Assembly (NCBI RefSeq): GCF_040546765.1
Contig: NZ_JBEPOK010000001.1
Coordinates: 186,001-250,000 of the forward strand
Direction: 5' to 3'
DNA: 64,000 bases
From: Arthrobacter sp. OAP107
Lineage (GTDB): Bacteria; Actinomycetota; Actinomycetes; Actinomycetales; Micrococcaceae
In this document: one piece after another, positions 1 to 9,470 of the stretch
Layout of the letters: each line of letters opens with the position of its first letter
Numbering within the stretch: the stretch's first letter is position 1
Program-made: the position numbers and the translations under genes
Notes under the pieces: generated by a model
What the model was told of the DNA's origin: nothing
Databases searched by the model: none
Seen by the model: the letters and a program-made list of their open reading frames with translations, nothing else

Positions 1-1388
1 ATGGCATTGGTGACGGACATCAGCGGAGTGTGCAGGGCGTGATGGACCTTCCCGATGACATAGAAGCCGACCACGACCGAGAGCATCAGCACCGTGAAGT
101 GCTGCGGCAACGGCGCCGGAGCAACAGCGTTGACGACAAACAGCGCGGCGATGCCGGCGGCAAAGAGCCCGGCCTTACCGGCCGTGCTGAGGCCCTGCTT
201 TTTCTTCGGTTCAGGGATTTCGGCGGCCGCTGACGCGTCCGGCTTCACCACTGGGGCGGCGGAGACCTGGACCGGGGGCGGCGGCCAGGTGAGCTCCCCG
301 TTGCGCACCACCGTCACCGACCGCTGCACCACGTCATCAAAATCGATCCGGAGCTGGCCGTCCTTGTCCGGGGTCAGGAGCTTGAGCACGTTCACCATGT
401 TGGTCCCGTACAGCTGGGACGCCTGGGCTGGCAAACGGGCCGGAAGATCCGTGTAGCCGATGATTACCACACCGTTCTCCGTCACGACGCGTTCCCCGGC
501 GACCGAGCCTTCCACGTTCCCGCCCTGGCCCGCTGCCATGTCCACGATCACACTGCCCGGCTTCATGGCGGCCACATCTTCGGCCGTGAGCAGCTTGGGC
601 GCCGGACGCCCCGGAATCAAGGCCGTGGTGATGATGATGTCCACATCGCGTGCCTGCTCGGAGTAGATCTCCGCGGCGCGGATGTTATACGCCTCGGAGG
701 TGGCCTTCGCGTATCCATCGGAGGACTTCATCTCCTCGGCGACCTCGACCTTGAGGTAAGTTCCGCCGATGGACTTTACCTGGTCAGCGACCTCAGGCCG
801 CGGGTCCGTCGCCCGCACAATCGCGCCCAGGCTGGACGCCGTACCGATCGCCGCCAACCCGGCGACACCGGCACCGGCGACCAGGACCTTCGCCGGCGGG
901 ACCTTGCCCGCAGCGGTGACCTGGCCCGTAAAGAACCGGCCGAACTCATGCGCCGCCTCGATCACGGCACGGTAGCCGGCGATGTTCGCCATCGAACTGA
1001 GCACGTCCATCGATTGCGCCCGCGAGATCCGCGGCACTGCATCCAACGCCAGCGCCGTGATCGGACGCGACGCCAGCGCCTCCACCAACTCAGGCCGCAA
1101 TCCAGGGCTCAACGACCCGATCAGCGTCGCACACTCAGTGAGACGGGCGATCTCATCTTCACTGGGCGGATTGATCCGCAAGACCACTTCGCTGCCCCAC
1201 GCCTCGTCGGCGCCCACAATCAGGGCACCCGCTTCGGCATAAGCCTCGTCACGGAAGGATGCCGACTCACCCGCGCCCTTCTCGACCACAACCTCGTAGC
1301 CCAACCCCAACAACTGCTTCACGGTGACAGGCGTCGCCGCCACCCTCGTCTCGCGACCTAACTCGGCCGCAATGCCAATACGTGTCAC
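1..1388 (-). CDS. pntA: NAD(P) transhydrogenase subunit alpha, 3' end beyond window
   Basis: Proton-translocating transhydrogenase alpha subunit, which exchanges hydride between NADH and NADP+ at the membrane. The 462 visible codons open with VTRIGIAAELGRETRVA, the usual alanine dehydrogenase/PNT N-terminal domain. An NAD-binding Rossmann domain with VLVAGAGVAGLAAIGTA follows, then the conserved stretch KSSDGYAKATSEAYN and IITTALIPGRPAPKLLT. After a proline/lysine-rich linker there is a hydrophobic segment (GLFAAGIAALFVVNAVAPAP), so domain II helices have begun when the window ends. The start is GTG at 1388 with a purine-rich AGAGAGAG upstream. The downstream part and the expected pntB lie outside the window. 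Core metabolism; not obviously linked to the catabolic genes on its right. Confidence 0.92.
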   Translation of the reverse strand, partial: MTRIGIAAELGRETRVAATPVTVKQLLGLGYEVVVEKGAGESASFRDEAYAEAGALIVGADEAWGSEVVLRINPPSEDEIARLTECATLIGSLSPGLRPELVEALASRPITALALDAVPRISRAQSMDVLSSMANIAGYRAVIEAAHEFGRFFTGQVTAAGKVPPAKVLVAGAGVAGLAAIGTASSLGAIVRATDPRPEVADQVKSIGGTYLKVEVAEEMKSSDGYAKATSEAYNIRAAEIYSEQARDVDIIITTALIPGRPAPKLLTAEDVAAMKPGSVIVDMAAGQGGNVEGSVAGERVVTENGVVIIGYTDLPARLPAQASQLYGTNMVNVLKLLTPDKDGQLRIDFDDVVQRSVTVVRNGELTWPPPPVQVSAAPVVKPDASAAAEIPEPKKKQGLSTAGKAGLFAAGIAALFVVNAVAPAPLPQHFTVLMLSVVVGFYVIGKVHHALHTPLMSVTNA

Positions 1389-1727
1389 TTATTGCTCTCT
1401 CTAAGATGTGGTGCCTGGCCAATTCGATTTGAATGCCGGGAGACAAAGCCGGGGTCACTGTTTCTAAGAAAAGCAGCGCCCGTAATGGATCCGTCGCCGG
1501 GTCCGGCCCGGATTTCGGGGTGCCTGTTGCGAAGGGCATGCGTACCCGGCGACGGAATTCTTTGAAGTCCTAAACGGTGGCGAGCTCTTCCTGGTTGCCT
1601 TCCCGCCGGCCTCGGTGAGGTAGCGAGGCGGACCAACATCTCTTGGCAACCCTTCCCCGCTTCATACCACGGCGCTCCCACCGCCCGGCTCGGGACATGC
1701 AGCTACATTGCGAAGACGTCGCCTGCC

Positions 1728-2675
1728 TTAGAAGTAGTGGGGGAAGCGGGACCAGTCGGGGTCGCGCTTTTGCAGGAAGGCCTCCTTGCCCTCCACCCCC
1801 TCGTCCGTCATGTATGCCAGCCGGGTGGCTTCGCCGGCGAACACCTGCTGGCCGGCCAGTCCGTCGTCGGCCAGGTTGAACGCGAACTTGAGCATCCGGA
1901 TGGCCTGCGGGGACTGCCGGGCGATGCCCGCCGCGTATTCCAGGGCCACCTCCTCGAGACGGTCGTGGTCCACGGCCTCGTTCACCGCGCCCACCCGCAC
2001 CATGTCCTCGGCGGAATACTCTCGGGCCAGGAAGAAGATTTCGCGGGCAGCCTTCTGGCCGATCTGGCGGGCCAGCAGCGCTGAGCCGTAGCCTGCGTCG
2101 AAGCTGCCCACGGTCGCGTCGGTCTGCTTGAACTTGCCGTACTCGCGCGAAGCGATGGTCAGGTCGCAGACCACATGCAGCGAGTGGCCCCCACCGGCGG
2201 CCCAGCCGTTGACGACGGCGATGACCACCTTGGGCATGGTCCGGATGAGCCGCTGGACTTCCAAGATGTGGAGGCGGCCGGCACGTGCCGGGTCGATGGT
2301 CTCCTGCGTCTCCCCGTCCGCATACCTGTATCCGTCCCGTCCCCGGATCCGCTGGTCCCCGCCGGAGCAGAAGGAGTGTCCGCCGTCCTTGGGGGAGGGG
2401 CCGTTGCCGGTGAGCAGCACGGTGGCCACATCCGGCGTCATCCGGGCATGGTCCATGGCTCGGTAGAGCTCATCGACCGTGCCGGGGCGGAACGCGTTGC
2501 GGACCTCGGGGCGGTTGAAAGCGATCCGGACCGTGGGTAGGTCCTTGGTGGTGCCGTCCGCGGAACGTTCCACCTGGCGGTGGTACGTCATGTCCTGGAA
2601 ATCGAACCCGGAGACCTCGCGCCATTGGGCGGGATCGAAGACGTCAGATACTTTGGCGAGGATTTCGTTACTCAT
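1728..2675 (-). CDS. menB: 1,4-dihydroxy-2-naphthoyl-CoA synthase
   Basis: Crotonase-fold enzyme that closes the naphthoate ring from o-succinylbenzoyl-CoA in menaquinone synthesis. The 315-residue length and layout follow the mycobacterial enzyme: FNRPEVRNAFRPGTVDELYR, the oxyanion-hole loop around GHSFCSGGDQRIRGRDGY, the second oxyanion loop NGWAAGGGHSLHVVCDL, the FKQTDATVGSFDAGYGSA active-site segment, and the diagnostic MenB C-terminus DPDWSRFPHYF. That tail and the long RIRGRDGY loop separate it from ordinary enoyl-CoA hydratases and from BadI. It stands alone here; no other men genes are visible. Probably the last core gene before the accessory region. Confidence 0.95.
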   Translation of the reverse strand: MSNEILAKVSDVFDPAQWREVSGFDFQDMTYHRQVERSADGTTKDLPTVRIAFNRPEVRNAFRPGTVDELYRAMDHARMTPDVATVLLTGNGPSPKDGGHSFCSGGDQRIRGRDGYRYADGETQETIDPARAGRLHILEVQRLIRTMPKVVIAVVNGWAAGGGHSLHVVCDLTIASREYGKFKQTDATVGSFDAGYGSALLARQIGQKAAREIFFLAREYSAEDMVRVGAVNEAVDHDRLEEVALEYAAGIARQSPQAIRMLKFAFNLADDGLAGQQVFAGEATRLAYMTDEGVEGKEAFLQKRDPDWSRFPHYF

Positions 2676-2782
2676 AGGTCCTTGGTTGTGTTGAGTATAT
2701 TGATGGCGTTGGGCTGCGAGGTTGGTTTCGGACAGCTGATTTCAAGCCGTAATCAGCTCTGCCTTTTCCAAAATGCCCGTGG

Positions 2783-3661
2783 CTAGGAGGTCTCAGGGAA
2801 ACTGAGATGAGCATTGTCGATGAGGCGAGTAGTTCCGACTCTCGCTGCGATCAGGAGTCGCGCATCCGTACCGCCGCTGTACGGAGCGAGGTTGGCCGTT
2901 CGTAGTTCCACGTAATCGGGAACCACCTCTGGTTGCACTGCCAGCGCTTCATGAGCGGCTTCCAGCGAGGCGCGGGGTCCGCCGCTGGCTGCTGCTGCTG
3001 CCGCTTTGAGGGCTTGGGAGAGAGCGAGTGCAGCGGTGCGCTGCTCGCAAGTGAGGTAGCGATTGCGTGAGGACAAGGCCAGCCCATCGGGGTCGCGCCG
3101 TGTGGGAACACCTATCACTTCTACGCCCATATTGAGGTCGACAGACATCGATCGGACCAGGACCAATTGCTGGTAGTCCTTCTCGCCGAAGTAGATTCGG
3201 TCTGGCTTTACCATGTTTAGGAGCTTTCCAACCACGGTGAGGACACCTGCGAAATGCCCTGGTCGGGATCTACCTTCCAGTTCGTCGCCGAGCGGCCCGG
3301 GGACGATGGTGACGACGCCTGCACCGCCTGACGGGTACATCTCGTCCACGCTGGGTGCGAAAACGAGATCGGCGCCCGCCTCGCGGCTTTTGGCGACATC
3401 AGTTTCCAGATCACGGGGGTAGCGGGTGAAGTCTTCATGAGGCCCGAACTGCAGCGGATTGACGAAGATTGACACCACCACGGAAGTCCGGCCGTCGCGG
3501 CTTGCTTGGCGTATTAGTTCCTGATGACCGCTGTGGAGGGCACCCATGGTCGTAACCAGCGCGACCGACCGGCCTGCAGCCCGCAGCCGGGCTACGGCGG
3601 CGGCGAGAGAAGGGTAATCCTCGTGAACGATGATGTGCCCCTCATTGGGTGATGTGTCCAA
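2783..3661 (-). CDS. panC: pantothenate synthetase (pantoate--beta-alanine ligase)
   Basis: ATP-dependent condensation of pantoate with beta-alanine, the last step to pantothenate. The 292-residue protein has the HIGH-like nucleotide motif TTMGALHSGHQELI (His43 and His46), the VNPLQFGPHEDFTRYPR segment, GRSRPGHFAGVLTVVGKL for substrate contact, EKDYQQL, and the KMSKS-equivalent ALSSRNRYL. The start is TTG at 3661 with AAGGAAG five bases upstream. It lies 263 bp downstream of the GntR regulator on the same strand as SDR and ALDH genes. In most actinobacteria panC sits next to a DUF2520 gene and panD. Here a DUF2520 gene is 8 kb away and panD is 43 kb away, so the set is dispersed around catabolic genes. 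Confidence 0.95.
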   Translation of the reverse strand: MDTSPNEGHIIVHEDYPSLAAAVARLRAAGRSVALVTTMGALHSGHQELIRQASRDGRTSVVVSIFVNPLQFGPHEDFTRYPRDLETDVAKSREAGADLVFAPSVDEMYPSGGAGVVTIVPGPLGDELEGRSRPGHFAGVLTVVGKLLNMVKPDRIYFGEKDYQQLVLVRSMSVDLNMGVEVIGVPTRRDPDGLALSSRNRYLTCEQRTAALALSQALKAAAAAASGGPRASLEAAHEALAVQPEVVPDYVELRTANLAPYSGGTDARLLIAARVGTTRLIDNAHLSFPETS

Positions 3662-3924
3662 TGGACTTCCTTAAGATTGTCACGTCTGTTCTCTTTGAGC
3701 CGAGCGCTGCCGGTGCGATCCCTACGGCCGTGGCCTTGGGCTGGTGGGCAACTATCTAGTTCAGGGCGGCATCCACCCGCAGGACTCATAGTCGCCGTGC
3801 AGCGGCTCTTTGATGGCGTCACTGGCTATTCTGGTGGGCAAGTGCTGTGCAGGTGGGAGGGGGATGCAGTGACTTGCGGCACCCCCCAGGCAAAAGTCCT
3901 GCAAGGGCAGGCAAGTGCAGCTGG

Positions 3925-4698
3925 CTAGCTGCCGGCGTTCTCTGCCGGACGAACTTCATCAGCCAGCGACCGAAGCGCAGGCCGTTCCTTTTCCTCCACG
4001 TAATCGTAGTAATACCAAAACAAGCCATCCCGGGTGAGCCATGACGCTAGGCGGCCATCACGATGCCGAATCGCATGCAGTAACTCGTCATGATGCCGGA
4101 TGGAAGCCAACATCTGTCCCCGGCTGTCTCCGGAGTCGATGATGCGTTGCTGGATAAGGTTGAGGACGGATTCACGGACGGCCTCCCCGGAAAGCTCCAG
4201 CAGAGGGTTGCCGCTAGCACGTGCGACGATGCGGTGAAAATCGAAGTCGGCCGCGCTGAAGTCCTCATAACCTAACTCGATGCTCGCCCGCATGCGTGCG
4301 TTCGCCCGTTCCAGTTCCAGGAGTTCGGACTCGCTTCGATTGGTTGCGGCGAGCACAACCGCAGCGCTCTCAATCATCATGCGGAACTGCAGCAAGGAGG
4401 CGAATCCGACAATGTGTCCGGAAGTGAGTCTCGTCAATGATTTTTGTAAGGAGTGGGAACTGGCAGGGAGGACGACGGGCCCGCGGCGATCGCCCAGGCG
4501 CGATTTCACCAGATGGTTGCTTTCAAGCAACCGGAGGGCTTCCCTGACGGTTGGGCGGCTGACGCCATATTGCTCCACGAGCTCCCGCTCGCTTGGGAGA
4601 CGGTCTCCGGGTTTCAACTCACCTGACAGGATAGCGCTCTCTACGCGCCCGGCGATCACCTGGTAGGCGCGGCCGGGCTGCGATGGCTCGGTGTTCAC
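3925..4698 (-). CDS. FadR-type (FCD domain) GntR family regulator
   Basis: Transcription regulator of 257 residues. A winged helix-turn-helix occupies roughly residues 15-75 (GDRLPSERELVEQYGVSRPTVREALRLLE), followed by an all-helical FCD ligand-binding domain with the metal-site type spacing (DFHRIVARASGNPLLE, then IRHHDELLHAIRHRD near residue 215). FCD regulators usually repress neighbouring catabolic genes and release DNA when an organic acid binds. The start is GTG with GGAAGGG upstream. It is 60 bp downstream of the SDR gene, so ALDH-SDR-gntR probably form one unit and the regulator would control its own operon. The ligand is not visible from sequence. Confidence 0.9.
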   Translation of the reverse strand: MNTEPSQPGRAYQVIAGRVESAILSGELKPGDRLPSERELVEQYGVSRPTVREALRLLESNHLVKSRLGDRRGPVVLPASSHSLQKSLTRLTSGHIVGFASLLQFRMMIESAAVVLAATNRSESELLELERANARMRASIELGYEDFSAADFDFHRIVARASGNPLLELSGEAVRESVLNLIQQRIIDSGDSRGQMLASIRHHDELLHAIRHRDGRLASWLTRDGLFWYYYDYVEEKERPALRSLADEVRPAENAGS

Positions 4699-4758
4699 GC
4701 TCCCGCCCTTCCTTTCTCTCCACTTGGTTCTCAGATCTCCCGGCCTTGGGGCGCAGCC

Positions 4759-5541
4759 CTATGAGGTTGGGGGATCAAACCGGCCGTCCACTGCTGTCCA
4801 TCCGCCGTCAACATACAGTACCGTTCCGGTCACGTAGCTGGACGCTTCAGAGGCCAGGTAAACGACTGCGCCTGTTAGTTCGCTCGGCTGGGACCAACGC
4901 CCCAGCGCCCCCTTGGTCGCATAAGCGTTGTACCATTCGGGGTTTGCCTTGATGGAATCGGTCAAGGGTGTGTCAACACATCCGGGCGCTACAGCATTTG
5001 CCCGGACGCCGGCCGCGCCAAACTCTGCAGCGGCTGTCCTGAGCAACTGCACCGTTGCTGCCTTGGTGGCGGCGTAGACGCCTTGTCCGGGTTCCACCAC
5101 CAGGTGGCGCACCGAAGAGAACCCGATGATGCTCCCCTTCTGCTGGCGGACCATATTGGCGCCAAAGGCGCGGATGAGGTCAAAGCTGGACCGGACATTG
5201 AGGTTTACGACGCGTTCGTACTCTTCAGTGGTGTAGTCGAGCAGCCTCTTGCGGACGTTAGTTGCAGCGGTGAAGAGCAGTGTTTCCACATCCGGGTGAT
5301 TGGCAGCGGCAGCGAAGACGGCATCGGTATCGAGAACGTCAAGTTCGTATGCTTGGGCGTGCCATCCTTCGTTGCCGATCAACTTTGCTGTGTGCTTCGC
5401 CGCCTCCAAGTCCCGGTCGGCGCAGATGACGTGGGCGCCGTGGGCGGCCAACGCCAGCGAGGATTCACGGCCGATGCCGCTCCCGGCTCCGAGCACGAAG
5501 GACTTGCGGCCGTCAAGTCGAAAAAGGTTGCTGTAGTTCAT
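4759..5541 (-). CDS. SDR family NAD(P)-dependent oxidoreductase
   Basis: Classical short-chain dehydrogenase of 260 residues. It has a cofactor loop GAGSGIG at residues 18-24, an acidic residue after beta-2 (CADRD) favouring NAD, active-site Ser142/143 in GFSSVRH, Tyr156 and Lys160 in YAATK, and the tail VTGTVLYVDGGW. Its ATG overlaps the stop of the aldehyde dehydrogenase gene by 4 bp, so the two are translationally coupled and likely act in sequence: alcohol to aldehyde (SDR), aldehyde to acid (ALDH). In the pantoate hypothesis this would be pantoate 4-dehydrogenase. Substrate cannot be deduced from the family alone. Confidence 0.9.
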   Translation of the reverse strand: MNYSNLFRLDGRKSFVLGAGSGIGRESSLALAAHGAHVICADRDLEAAKHTAKLIGNEGWHAQAYELDVLDTDAVFAAAANHPDVETLLFTAATNVRKRLLDYTTEEYERVVNLNVRSSFDLIRAFGANMVRQQKGSIIGFSSVRHLVVEPGQGVYAATKAATVQLLRTAAAEFGAAGVRANAVAPGCVDTPLTDSIKANPEWYNAYATKGALGRWSQPSELTGAVVYLASEASSYVTGTVLYVDGGWTAVDGRFDPPTS

Positions 5542-7019
5542 TTTGCGATTCTCCTGTCAGGGCGAATGACGGCCATGCGGGTTACGGTCAGTTCTTCCAT
5601 CGCGAAGCGGGGGCCTTCGCGTCCTGTTCCTGAATCCTTGACCCCGCCATAGGGCATCGTGTCATTCCGGTAGCCGGGGACCTCGTTGACGATCACCCCG
5701 CCTACGTCAAGCCCGTCTATTGCCTGGTAGGCCTTGGCAAGTGAGGCTGTAAAAACGCTCGCTTGCAGCCCGTAGCGGGATTTGTTGACGAGGCCTATGG
5801 CTGCATCAAAATCGGGCACGGAGCGAATACACACCACTGGCCCGAAGATTTCCTCATCCCAAACCTTTACGCCGGACGGGACGTCAACCAGGACGGTGGG
5901 TTCGAGAAGCCCATCCTTGGTTCCGCCGCCGAAGGCGATCTCGGCACCGTTGCTGACAGCTTCGTCAATCCATGCTGTTACCCGCCGGGTTGAGTCTTCA
6001 TTGATGAGTTTGGCTACCCGAGTTTGTTCATTTCTGGGGTCCCCGACTACCACCTCTCCCATTCGCTCCACCACCCGTTTGGAAAGATCAGTGATGATGC
6101 TTTCGTCAGCAACGATGCGTTGGACTGATATGCATGCCTGCCCGTTGCCGTAGAAGCCGCCGCGGATGACGGCGTCGGCGGCTGCATCCAGATCAGCATC
6201 CGATGCCACGATCAGTGCAGCGTTGGATCCGAGCTCAAGTAGTACCTTGCGCGGGGCGCAGTCCCGCGCAATCTGGTGTCCGACAGCTGCAGAACCTGTG
6301 AAACTGACAGCACCGATCCGGGGATCGCTGGTAAGGACGCTGCCGACTTCCGGGCCGCCGGTGATCATCTGAACAATGTCCTCGATGACATTCAGGGCCT
6401 GGGCGGACTGACGAATCAGGTGAACCAGCCATAAGGTCGACAAGGGTGTATTGGGTGCCGGCTTGCAGATCACAGCGCATCCAGCGGCGATGCTAGGTGC
6501 GATCTTGTGGGTGGCCAGTAGCAGCGGATAGTTGAACCCGGCGATACCGATAACCAAGCCAATGGGCTTGCGTGTCCAGTATCCGATCATTCCTTCTCCG
6601 CCGGCCTGGATATCGAGCGGGACCGTCTCCCCATGAAGGGCTGAAATGGCCTCGGCGGCGGCGGCCCAGGTGAAGAGGGTGCGGCTGACCTCCGTTCGGC
6701 AATCCACAAGAGGCTTGCCCGTCTCTGTCACCAGAAGCTGTTCAAATTCGGAGCGGCGCTCCTCAAGGGCATGCCGGACATCCAGCAGCAGCTGGCGGCG
6801 GGTCGCTGCAGGCAGGGCTGCAACCAGTGGCTGGGCGGCGAGGCCGGCATCAAGTGCTTGTCTCGCATGGTCGGTTGTGCCGACCGGGGCCTGCGCCACC
6901 TCGGAGCCGTCGTAGGGAAACGAAATGGTGGATGTACCGACGCCGTCGGTAACCCATTCTCCGGCAATAGGCAGTCCATTGGGGTAAGGGGGTTTGAAAA
7001 GGCCCACTGTTGAGTCCAC
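5538..7019 (-). CDS. NAD(P)-dependent aldehyde dehydrogenase
   Basis: ALDH superfamily enzyme of 493 residues oxidising an aldehyde to a carboxylate. Visible catalytic set: Asn163 in IAGFNYP, Lys186 in ICKPAPNTP, Glu262 in LLELGSNAALIV and nucleophile Cys296 in GNGQACISVQR. The LELGSN form (Asn instead of Gly-Gly) is shared with lactaldehyde- and phosphonate-aldehyde-type ALDHs rather than betaine ALDHs. A GTG at 7019 is directly abutted by AAAGGAG, so the GTG at 7007 may be the true start. First gene of the unit ALDH-SDR-gntR, possibly continuing to panC. Candidate aldopantoate dehydrogenase in the pathway proposed for this region. Confidence 0.9.
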   Translation of the reverse strand: MDSTVGLFKPPYPNGLPIAGEWVTDGVGTSTISFPYDGSEVAQAPVGTTDHARQALDAGLAAQPLVAALPAATRRQLLLDVRHALEERRSEFEQLLVTETGKPLVDCRTEVSRTLFTWAAAAEAISALHGETVPLDIQAGGEGMIGYWTRKPIGLVIGIAGFNYPLLLATHKIAPSIAAGCAVICKPAPNTPLSTLWLVHLIRQSAQALNVIEDIVQMITGGPEVGSVLTSDPRIGAVSFTGSAAVGHQIARDCAPRKVLLELGSNAALIVASDADLDAAADAVIRGGFYGNGQACISVQRIVADESIITDLSKRVVERMGEVVVGDPRNEQTRVAKLINEDSTRRVTAWIDEAVSNGAEIAFGGGTKDGLLEPTVLVDVPSGVKVWDEEIFGPVVCIRSVPDFDAAIGLVNKSRYGLQASVFTASLAKAYQAIDGLDVGGVIVNEVPGYRNDTMPYGGVKDSGTGREGPRFAMEELTVTRMAVIRPDRRIAK

Positions 7020-7226
7020 TCCTTTGGGGGTTCATTGTCGGCACTGGTAAGGCCGGTGATACCTAAAAGAATGCGCTAGTGAGTAGTCTCACGTCAAGCG
7101 CAGGGGCTCGAACCGGACTATGCGAGTTGGCTAAAACGGTCCAGAGTCCCTGAATTACCGACTTGATCCTCAATGAACTGGGCAAGAACTGTTGACGCAA
7201 GACTCGCATCTCGCGATACTTGAGTC

Positions 7227-7238
7227 TCTGGATCCAAA
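7227..7238. promoter_or_regulatory. palindromic TCTGGATCCAAA operator candidate
   Basis: Lies in the 461-bp divergent gap (7020-7480) between the ALDH and beta-decarboxylating dehydrogenase genes. The core TGGATCCA is a perfect palindrome. The same element recurs at 9747, 34849 and 41261, each time upstream of a catabolic transcription unit. The rest of the gap shows no open gene. FCD-type GntR regulators commonly bind such short palindromes, so one of the two FCD regulators here is the likely reader. Confidence 0.5.
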
Positions 7239-7480
7239 AGCGCTATGAGTCCTCGGACTTGAGAAAATCCGAGCAGGCAGTTGCGTTGCCTGCTACATCT
7301 TCGGGATCCGGAGCGTTCCGCACAGGCGTGTAAGTGGCATCTCCAATGAGGGACTGGCCTTCAGAATGACGACATCTCTTGTTGCGTCCGACACCGGTGG
7401 AGCATGACCGAAAAGATGCCGTCCACGGGGACGGCAAACTCTGGCGCGACTTCAATCTCACGAATTAGGACTCGATATTC

Positions 7481-8599
7481 TTGACTACTTATGACTTGGC
7501 CATCATTCATGGCGACGGCATCGGCCCGGAGGTCAACCGGGAGGCCGTAAAAGCGCTGCAAGCCGCCGCCAGCCGTTTCGGGTTTGGTCTGCAGACAACG
7601 GAGTATCCGCTGGGTGCGCAGGCATATCTCGAGACGGGGACGCTGATTGACCCGGGTACCATGGACAGCCTCCGGGCCCACAACGCCATAATGTTCGGGG
7701 CCATGGGAGATCCTCGGGTAACCCCGGGGATCCTCGAACGAGGTTTGATCCTGCGGATGCGCCGCGAGCTTCGCCAGCAGGTCAACCTTCGACCGGTGCG
7801 TCTCTATCCGGGAGTCCCAACTCCCATCAGAGACCTCGACCCGGGCCGCTGCGATTTTGTGGTCGTCCGTGAGAATACCGAGGGCATGTACGTCGGCGGA
7901 GGTTCGACTGTCCATGCCGGGACCAGGAATGCCGTAGCACTGCAGGAATCAATCAACACCGCCCAGGCCATCTCCGACGTCGTCGATTACGCCTTCCGCC
8001 TCGCACAGGCACGCCGCGGAAAGCTGACGCTCTGCCACAAGAAGAATGTCCTCGTCCACGCAGGCGAACTGTGGCAAAGCGTCGTCAACGAGCACGCGGC
8101 CCAATACAGTGACGTCGAAGTCGACTACGTCCATGCTGACGCCATGTGCCAACACATGCCCATGAACCCCGAGCGATTCGACGTAATCGTGACTGACAAC
8201 CTTTTCGGCGACATCATTTCAGACCTAGGCGCCACCATCCAAGGAGGCCTCGGCGTTGCGGCCAGCGCCAACCTCAACTTGGATGGCACCGCACCCAGCA
8301 TGTTTGAACCCGTCCACGGGTCCGCGCCTGACATTGCCGGAAAGGGATGGGCAAACCCAGCGGCGGCTGTACTCTCCGCCGCACTGTGCCTGGCATCCTT
8401 GGGCGAAGGTAAAGCAGCGCTGGCTCTGGAGAATGCAGCGGCCTCTGTGCTGGGTGAACTGCCTGCTTTGGCCGGAGCGGGTATGGGGGCAACGACGGTG
8501 CAGATCGGCGATCGTATCGCAGAGCGCATCGCGGACGAAACGGGCATAAATTCCCAGATCGAAGAGACGTCCATCATGACGGCGATGGCCGCGATCTGA
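7481..8599 (+). CDS. isopropylmalate/tartrate dehydrogenase family beta-decarboxylating dehydrogenase
   Basis: NAD-dependent oxidative decarboxylase of a 2-hydroxy diacid, 372 residues. Landmarks: IIHGDGIGPEV at the N-terminus, a substrate arginine cluster LRMRRELRQQ (about 91-100), RENTEGMYVGG (130-140), catalytic Lys in CHKKNVLVH (near 187-188), metal aspartates in VTDNLFGDIISDLGA (238-251), and the adenosine loop EPVHGSAPDIAGKGWANP. It is closer in style to tartrate/D-malate dehydrogenases than to LeuB, and there is no leucine context. The start appears to be TTG with TTAGGA upstream. It faces the ALDH/SDR unit across an operator candidate. 3,3-dimethylmalate is the substrate I propose for the pantoate route; tartrate or 3-alkylmalate are alternatives. 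Confidence 0.9.
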   Translation: MTTYDLAIIHGDGIGPEVNREAVKALQAAASRFGFGLQTTEYPLGAQAYLETGTLIDPGTMDSLRAHNAIMFGAMGDPRVTPGILERGLILRMRRELRQQVNLRPVRLYPGVPTPIRDLDPGRCDFVVVRENTEGMYVGGGSTVHAGTRNAVALQESINTAQAISDVVDYAFRLAQARRGKLTLCHKKNVLVHAGELWQSVVNEHAAQYSDVEVDYVHADAMCQHMPMNPERFDVIVTDNLFGDIISDLGATIQGGLGVAASANLNLDGTAPSMFEPVHGSAPDIAGKGWANPAAAVLSAALCLASLGEGKAALALENAAASVLGELPALAGAGMGATTVQIGDRIAERIADETGINSQIEETSIMTAMAAI

Positions 8600-8604
8600 C
8601 CCCA

Positions 8605-8653
8605 CCGTGTACAGCAGGCACCCAGTCAAAACTCCCATGCCTGCTGTACACGG
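8605..8653. terminator. bidirectional terminator-like hairpin
   Basis: CCGTGTACAGCAGGCA at 8605-8620 pairs perfectly over 16 bp with TGCCTGCTGTACACGG at 8638-8653, with a 17-base loop. It starts 5 bp after the stop of the dehydrogenase gene and lies downstream of the convergent GntR gene, so it is well placed to end both transcripts. No long T-run follows. Confidence 0.6.
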
Positions 8654-8732
8654 CTAGAAGCATCAAGCGACGGTTCTTGCCATAGGGCCAAGCCGGCCCC
8701 ATACTATGCATCCCGGCATGGGCGCCGTTTCG

Positions 8733-9470
8733 CTAGGCGGGCGCCTGAGAATATCCGACTGCGGACTCCCGGGGGGCGCCGCTGCGTAGCTGGTGGATCG
8801 TTTTCTCGATATGGTCCCTGGCAAGGCGCTCGGCCGCAACGCCATCCGCCAATTCAATCGCGTCCACAATTGCTGTGTGTTCATCGATGGCGCGCAGCGC
8901 ACTGCTGGGCTCGATCATCGCAACGGGGGCAAATACCTGAGCTGTCATTCGAATAATGGAAGTCTGGGCAATCACGAACTCGTTGTTTGTCATTTGCACG
9001 ATCATTTCGTGTAAATCGACATTGAGCTTTGAATATCCCCGGGGGTTCCAAGGGTCGACGGCCTTGCGCTGTGCAGCAATAACTTGCCGGAGATCACGAA
9101 GGCGTGCAGCCGAGACGTTGCCCGCGGCCAAGCGCGCCGCTAAACCATCGATAACAGCACGCAACTCGTAAGCTGCGAGCAGAGTCTTCGCATCGCCTGA
9201 AATGACTCTAACCCCCCGGCGGGAGTCAGACTTGATCAGTCCTTCTTGTTCCAGCCGGCGCAGCGCTTCGCGCAGAGGCGTCCGGCTTACGCCCAGTTCC
9301 TCGGAGAGCTCCTCCTGCTTTAGCCAGGCCCCTGTCGGGTACTGCTGCGAATAGATCCGCTCGCGCAAAAGCACCGTGATTTCGTCCACCAAGGGGACCC
9401 TGCGCCGGGCAGGACCATCAACAAGGCCGTCGCCGCCACCGTGTTGGATTGACTGGGAACCGACCACCAC
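8733..9470 (-). CDS. GntR family regulator with FCD domain
   Basis: Regulator of 245 residues with a winged HTH at about residues 28-92 (PTGAWLKQEELSEELGVSRTPLREALRRLEQEG) and a C-terminal helical FCD ligand domain containing the expected Asp/His residues (NVDLHEMIVQMTNNEFV; RAIDEHTAIVDAIELAD). Start GTG with AAAGG upstream. It is transcribed away from the MFS/DUF2520 operon, and an operator candidate (9747-9758) lies in the shared upstream region, so it probably controls that operon and itself. Distinct in sequence from the other FCD regulator at 3925. Confidence 0.9.
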   Translation of the reverse strand: MVVGSQSIQHGGGDGLVDGPARRRVPLVDEITVLLRERIYSQQYPTGAWLKQEELSEELGVSRTPLREALRRLEQEGLIKSDSRRGVRVISGDAKTLLAAYELRAVIDGLAARLAAGNVSAARLRDLRQVIAAQRKAVDPWNPRGYSKLNVDLHEMIVQMTNNEFVIAQTSIIRMTAQVFAPVAMIEPSSALRAIDEHTAIVDAIELADGVAAERLARDHIEKTIHQLRSGAPRESAVGYSQAPA